NCBI RefSeq assembly: GCF_965223285.1
Contig: NZ_OZ244997.1
Span: 1,798,001 to 1,862,000, forward strand
DNA: 64,000 nt
Source: Leptofilum sp965223285
GTDB lineage: Bacteria > Chloroflexota > Anaerolineae > Promineifilales > Promineifilaceae
Direction: 5' to 3'
A program made the position numbers and the translations under genes. The notes under the pieces were generated by a model. It was not told the origin of the DNA, searched no databases, and was given only the letters and a program-made list of their open reading frames with translations. Shown here piece after piece: positions 60,283 through 64,000 of this stretch; the stretch's first letter is position 1; each line of letters begins with the position of its first letter.

Positions 60283-61047
60283 CTACAGCTTCGTCAAAAT
60301 CTCATACCCGGATTTGGTAACCGCCACCGTATGTTCATACTGCGCCGACAGTGAACCATCCTTGGTAATCACCGTCCAGCCATCCTTCAATAAAATCCAC
60401 TCATGCCCACCTTGGTTGATCATGGGTTCAATGGTAAACGTCATGCCAGGACGCATCTTGGGGCCACGGCCGTTTTGGCGAATGTGCAGCACAGAAGGCG
60501 AATCGTGCAAAACACGCCCAATGCCATGCCCTCCCCATTCGCGCACTACCGAGACGCCTTTACTGTCGGCAAAATCATGAATAGCACGGCCAATATCATA
60601 TAAGTAGCCACCCGGCTTTACTGCCGCAATGCCCACATAAAGTGCCTCTTCGGCCACCTGCAACAAACGCTCTGCCGCCGGAGAAATGGTTCCTACAGGA
60701 AACGTGTAGCAGGCGTCCCCACAGTAACCTTTATATTTCAAACCAATATCAATGCCAATGATGTCGCCGTCATTCAAAATGCGGTCATCTGGCAAGCCGT
60801 GGCAAACTTCATGGTTCACTGAGGCACAAATAACGCCGGGAAATGGCGGATGGTTGTTGGCACTGCCTTTATATCCTTTGTAAAGTGGTTCAGCTCCCTG
60901 CTCGGCAATGTAATTTTCTACCATCTGGTCCAGCATGCGAATGCTGACGCCAGGGCGGATATTTTCTTTTAACAAAGCAAAGCATTCAGCCACCATGCGG
61001 CCAGAATCGCGCATTCGGGAGATTGCTTTGGCATTTTTTAAGCGCAT
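60283..61047 (-). CDS. map: Methionine aminopeptidase, type I
   Basis: 254 aa. Removes initiator Met from nascent proteins. Metal ligands: GIDIGLKYKGYCGDACYTF (two Asp), HGIGRVLHDSPSVLH (His), FTIEPMI (Glu) and QYEHTVAVT (Glu). VNHEVCHGLPDDRIL has the conserved His. Start at 61047 has GAAGGAAG upstream; the frame extends six codons to 61065. Confidence 0.95.
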   Translation of the reverse strand: MRLKNAKAISRMRDSGRMVAECFALLKENIRPGVSIRMLDQMVENYIAEQGAEPLYKGYKGSANNHPPFPGVICASVNHEVCHGLPDDRILNDGDIIGIDIGLKYKGYCGDACYTFPVGTISPAAERLLQVAEEALYVGIAAVKPGGYLYDIGRAIHDFADSKGVSVVREWGGHGIGRVLHDSPSVLHIRQNGRGPKMRPGMTFTIEPMINQGGHEWILLKDGWTVITKDGSLSAQYEHTVAVTKSGYEILTKL

Positions 61048-61097
61048 AAAACTTCCTTCAGTCAAATTTTCAAATTAGAGGGCGAATTATAACACAC

Positions 61098-61130
61098 AAG
61101 AAAAAGAGCCTGCCAATCAACGGCAGGCTC
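61098..61130 (-). terminator. Rho-independent terminator of the small membrane-protein pair
   Basis: On the minus strand: 9-bp stem GAGCCTGCC / GGCAGGCTC with a 7-base loop, then TTTTTCTT. Confidence 0.85.
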
Positions 61131-61234
61131 AAGAGTGGGTAATCATGTGAGCACAGGTGACAGTCACTTTTTGTTTTGCCTGGATGTTGCCAAGTCTGAA
61201 GTGATTGTCACCTCGATGCTTACGCGAAAGACAG

Positions 61235-61648
61235 CTACTTTTGCAGGCGGCGCAAGCCAATGAGTTGCAAGATAGCAAACGTGGCCACTGCCTCTGCCTG
61301 TAAGCCCACAAACCATCGCCCGGCTACGGTAAACAGCGACCAGCCCAAGCCTAAAATCAAGAAGCTGCCAATGACCCAGGCAAAATCCATGCCAGAAATG
61401 ATCCGTGCCTGCTGCAAGTCGTTGGCGGCGGCACGGTAGACCATCACGCCAAAGGGCAATAAGCCTAGACCCACAACGAGTACGATCCAGCCCGGTATTT
61501 GCGGCCCCAAAAAGCGGGCAATTGAGCCAGAGACCACCACAAACGCCAGTCCGGTTAGCAGTGAAAAAAGCGCATTGGCTTGCAATGTACGGCGCAACAA
61601 CGTTGCCCGCGGATGTTGTTGATCAGATGAGAGAGATTGTGTTTGCAT
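61235..61648 (-). CDS. Four-helix membrane protein, unknown
   Basis: 137 aa, four hydrophobic segments (about 28-48, 53-73, 88-108, 112-130), Arg/Lys-rich at both ends. ANALFSLLTGLAFVV resembles small integral membrane proteins of unknown function. Follows another small membrane gene by 17 bp; a terminator lies downstream. Confidence 0.7.
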   Translation of the reverse strand: MQTQSLSSDQQHPRATLLRRTLQANALFSLLTGLAFVVVSGSIARFLGPQIPGWIVLVVGLGLLPFGVMVYRAAANDLQQARIISGMDFAWVIGSFLILGLGWSLFTVAGRWFVGLQAEAVATFAILQLIGLRRLQK

Positions 61649-61665
61649 GTGATTTCCTCCAAAAA

Positions 61666-61956
61666 TTATTTGTTTAGATGAAAACGATTGTAAAAGTAGC
61701 GGCCCGTTACCAAATAGATAAATAGCAATGCTAGCGCACCAAGCAAAATGCCCTGCGTTGGCAATGCCTGAATACCATGCTGTATGTGAAACAAAAACAA
61801 GGCAACAATAACATTTAGCAAGGCGTAGCCCAGGTTTGCCGACGGCTTATAACCAAATGCGCTTAAAAAGCGGATTCCAAACAGCCCAACGAGCAGATGA
61901 GGCATCGCGTTCATCAGGAAAAAGCCGATCAAAAAATCAATCAAGGTCAATTCCAT
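61666..61956 (-). CDS. Three-helix membrane protein, unknown
   Basis: 96 aa with about three hydrophobic segments and a basic C-terminus (YFYNRFHLNK). NAMPHLLVGLFGIRFLSAFG at residues 16-35 suggests a small conserved family, not identified. Ribosome site GGAGGAATG. First of the two-gene unit. Confidence 0.68.
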   Translation of the reverse strand: MELTLIDFLIGFFLMNAMPHLLVGLFGIRFLSAFGYKPSANLGYALLNVIVALFLFHIQHGIQALPTQGILLGALALLFIYLVTGRYFYNRFHLNK

Positions 61957-61977
61957 TTACATTCCTCCAATTTTGTC

Positions 61978-62079
61978 AGGACTTACGCAGTGAAGACTAC
62001 AATAGTCTTATTCTCTCTGGAATTAACATCATTTGACCCCAGACTTTTGTAGTCTGGTGAGGGCAAATGCGTAAGTCCT
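61978..62079. mobile_element. MITE-like element with AGGACTTACGCA ends
   Basis: Perfect 12-bp terminal inverted repeats AGGACTTACGCA / TGCGTAAGTCCT enclose 78 bp, which include a second inverted pair (GACTACAA and TTGTAGTC). Ends of this kind are known from insertion sequences. No target duplication is clear and no transposase is encoded. Confidence 0.7.
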
Positions 62080-62176
62080 ATTTGTAAAGAGACAACGTAA
62101 AACTACCCGTTTAGACAATGCCAAGTCTATGAAAATTGGTGCCAAATAGTGCCAAATTGGGGGAAGTTGCTGGTGG

Positions 62177-63403
62177 TCAGGAGCTAATAGGTTGGGCAAG
62201 TTGGCGGGAGCGTTCGCGGAGATCGCGGGCCACAAGGCGCGCAGCGGCCGTTTGCCAGTTGTACAAGGTTCGTTCAGGGACTTGGCTGCGGAACCAGTCC
62301 AGTACCTCTTTGTATTCTTCTTCATCAAAGGCGCGGCGGCTGTACGGCCGTAAACCCACCACATACGGAAAATAAAGCGCATTGTAATGCCGCCACGCAT
62401 CTGTCGTGCCAAATTCGCCTGCGTCACGGGGGCGCAGCTTGGCAATGCTCTCGGTGAGCAACGTCTTTAGCTCCGCTGCCCGCGCCAGTGTGCCATCTGC
62501 CTGCCCGTTTTGCGAAAGCCGACTAGACACCAAAGGCAGGCGGGTGAGCGGATTGCTGGCTAGCTTGGGCAGATTTCCCATCTGGCTGAGGGCGCGTCGC
62601 GTGAGCCGCTCAAATTCAGCAGAGGGCAAATCGAGCGGACCCTGCGCCATTTCCAATCGCTGCGCCACGTCATCTTCCACCCGCTGCGTAGCGCGGGATT
62701 GGCGTAAGGTAGGCGCGTTGATGAAGGCGATGCGATCAATGAGCGATTGAACCGGGTCAGAAAACGTTTGGATTAGCACAGAAGCAACCACGCTAGTGAG
62801 CAATAGCACGACGAGGGGGAAATTCAGCCCAATCCAGAAATACATCACCAGGATGATTTGTGCCCCAAAAATGAGCGCAGTGAAAAATGAGTAATCCAAG
62901 GCCCGTAAAAAATGGTAAACCCACGCTTCTCCTTTATCTGACGCATCGAGTTGGGTAATGACCAGGCCAAAAATGAATAAATCGAGGCCAATAAGGGTAG
63001 CTAACCAGGCGGGCACCGTTTGGGTACCAGGAATAATGATGAAGCCAATTGCAATGCCATAGGCCAAAATGCAGCCGAGACTAATCCCAAGCAGCAATTG
63101 CTGACGGCCGTATCGTTCCTCCCACGCCTCCCGATTGGGAATAAGCCAGACCATGGCTGCCAACCAGAAAAGCGCGGGCAGCAGTACAAACAGCCGCTGC
63201 AAGCGATACAGCGTGACTGCCAAACTCGCCGATGGCGCAAACGTTCCCAGCAGCGTGGCCACGATGCCCGCGGCAAAGGTCAGCATTCCCCCCCCTGCCA
63301 GCCAAAGCTGCAAACGACCTGTGTCACGAGCGATAAGGTAGCAGCCGAACCAAAAGGCGAGGAAAAAGAGCAAGGTTTGCCAAATCAGGCTGGATAAGCT
63401 CAT
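62177..63403 (-). CDS. Large membrane protein with cytoplasmic C-terminal domain, unknown
   Basis: 408 aa from Met at 63403 (MSLSSLIWQTLLFFLAFWFGCYL); the frame extends to 63454. Seven to eight membrane helices to about residue 225, then a soluble helical domain (about 240-408) with conserved-looking LDLPSAEFERLTRRALSQMGNLPKLASNPLTRLPLV and WRHYNALYFPYVVGLRPYSRR. The last segment (YKEVLDWFRSQVPERTLYNWQTAAARLVARDLRER) resembles the end of a signalling or chaperone-type domain, but I do not recognise it. Function unknown. Confidence 0.65.
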   Translation of the reverse strand: MSLSSLIWQTLLFFLAFWFGCYLIARDTGRLQLWLAGGGMLTFAAGIVATLLGTFAPSASLAVTLYRLQRLFVLLPALFWLAAMVWLIPNREAWEERYGRQQLLLGISLGCILAYGIAIGFIIIPGTQTVPAWLATLIGLDLFIFGLVITQLDASDKGEAWVYHFLRALDYSFFTALIFGAQIILVMYFWIGLNFPLVVLLLTSVVASVLIQTFSDPVQSLIDRIAFINAPTLRQSRATQRVEDDVAQRLEMAQGPLDLPSAEFERLTRRALSQMGNLPKLASNPLTRLPLVSSRLSQNGQADGTLARAAELKTLLTESIAKLRPRDAGEFGTTDAWRHYNALYFPYVVGLRPYSRRAFDEEEYKEVLDWFRSQVPERTLYNWQTAAARLVARDLRERSRQLAQPISS

Positions 63404-63447
63404 GAAGAGATTGTACGCAGATGAACCTGCCAAAGGCAAATTGCAGA

Positions 63448-63476
63448 TTGACAAAGCGAATCTATTTAGATAATAT
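63448..63476 (+). promoter_or_regulatory. Promoter with overlapping direct-repeat operator
   Basis: TTGACA, 17 bp, TAATAT. CTATTTAGAT is repeated at 63462-63471 and 63478-63487, 16 bp apart, overlapping the -10, a plausible regulator site. Confidence 0.6.
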
Positions 63477-63534
63477 TCTATTTAGATTTTTATCTAAGTT
63501 ACATGAGCTGATTGAACAAGCTGGGAGGCAGCAA

Positions 63535-64000
63535 ATGACCGTTGAAATGATGGTAGATAGACTGGAAGATCTGAAAACGGCCGTTACCCAACGGCTGCAA
63601 ATTGGCCAACAGCTAGCCGAATTGGGCGATCCGCGACCAGGCGTGAGCGTGAAAAACGGCGTGCCAGAGATCAACTGGCTGCCCGTCTACCCTGGCGGTG
63701 AGCTCATGCTGCTACGCCATTGGCAACCAGACACGCCAAATGAAACTGAAAGTTTCAGACAGATCGGCCCCTTCATCGTAGAACCGTTTTACATCAGCAA
63801 ATATCTGGTTACTTACAAACAGTATCAAACCTTTGTTGAAGCGGAAGACGGGTTTACAAACCCAATCTGGTGGCGAGAATTCCCAGAGGATTTTCAGCAG
63901 CAACCATTGGCAAAACAGTACAATCCACGGCCGAATCATCCACGAGATACAGTTTCCTGGTATCAATGTGTCGCTTTTGCCCGCTGGCTCAATCAGCAGC
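63535..64000 (+). CDS. Formylglycine-generating-enzyme/SUMF1-like protein, N-terminal part
   Basis: Runs off the window end (155 codons seen). ATG has GGGAGG upstream. N-terminal helical segment (residues 1-40, contains a TAV palindrome site), then FGE-sulfatase-like fold: FYISKYLVTYKQYQTFVEAEDGF, NHPRDTVSWYQCVAFARWLN (typical P-V-x-x-V-S-W-x-x-A-x-x-A-x-W pattern). Members make formylglycine or act as non-catalytic binding domains. Catalytic cysteines would lie downstream. Confidence 0.82.
   Translation, partial: MTVEMMVDRLEDLKTAVTQRLQIGQQLAELGDPRPGVSVKNGVPEINWLPVYPGGELMLLRHWQPDTPNETESFRQIGPFIVEPFYISKYLVTYKQYQTFVEAEDGFTNPIWWREFPEDFQQQPLAKQYNPRPNHPRDTVSWYQCVAFARWLNQQ

Overview
The window reads as chromosomal DNA of a free-living bacterium, most likely a member of the Chloroflexota (Anaerolineae-like). 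This is an inference from gene content: kelch/PPC secreted proteins, XRE-STAND-WD40 remnants, CimA-type isoleucine synthesis, cytochrome-like/molybdopterin fusions, PucR regulators and SbcCD. It is not a database match. Composition is moderately GC-rich, genes are densely packed on both strands, and I saw no rRNA, tRNA or CRISPR array. The most pervasive feature is the 8-bp palindrome ACGGCCGT, usually extended to AACGGCCGTT. I count a little over 100 copies by eye, roughly one per 600 bp, in coding sequence of all three frames and in gaps. It is missing from several AT-richer islands that look acquired.

Layout: 1-8.8 kb holds a partial beta-propeller gene, a LysE exporter, a luciferase-like oxidoreductase, a DsbA/FrnE-like protein with an in-frame TGA at its redox cysteine, a Nei glycosylase, an unusual receiver-domain protein, a secreted nuclease and a membrane-anchored molybdopterin oxidoreductase. 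8.9-14.2 kb is accessory: a TerB-like three-gene module, higBA flanked by direct repeats, SRPBCC, GNAT, VOC, MarR and DUF4256 genes. 14.2-25 kb holds RlmI, ThrB, pyruvate dehydrogenase E1alpha/E1beta/E2, and a response regulator, histidine kinase and PucR trio. 25-44 kb is a branched-chain amino acid region (ilvB-ilvN-ilvC-leuA-leuC-orf-leuD-cimA, then leuB and ilvD). It is preceded by an Ile/Leu-rich leader peptide and terminator, and interrupted at 35-38.4 kb by a Tat-exported, cysteine-rich, bacteriocin-like locus. 44-50.5 kb holds a decayed STAND gene, a thioredoxin-like lipoprotein with two in-frame TGA codons at the CxxC positions, a LysM lipoprotein, a sugar transferase, S21, a deoxynucleoside kinase, a UbiA prenyltransferase and a response regulator. 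50.5-64 kb holds sbcCD, a kelch/PPC secreted protein, queA, an SDR, an AI-2E family transporter, map, small membrane proteins and the start of a formylglycine-generating-enzyme-like gene.

Two unrelated redox genes carry TGA exactly where the family has catalytic cysteine, each followed at the right distance by a hairpin resembling a bacterial SECIS. Together they argue that this organism inserts selenocysteine; one gene would encode an uncommon UxxU thioredoxin-like lipoprotein. TGA is also used here as an ordinary stop, so a changed genetic code is unlikely. Most gaps contain inverted repeats of several families, and nearly every gap of the ilv-leu operon holds a different one.
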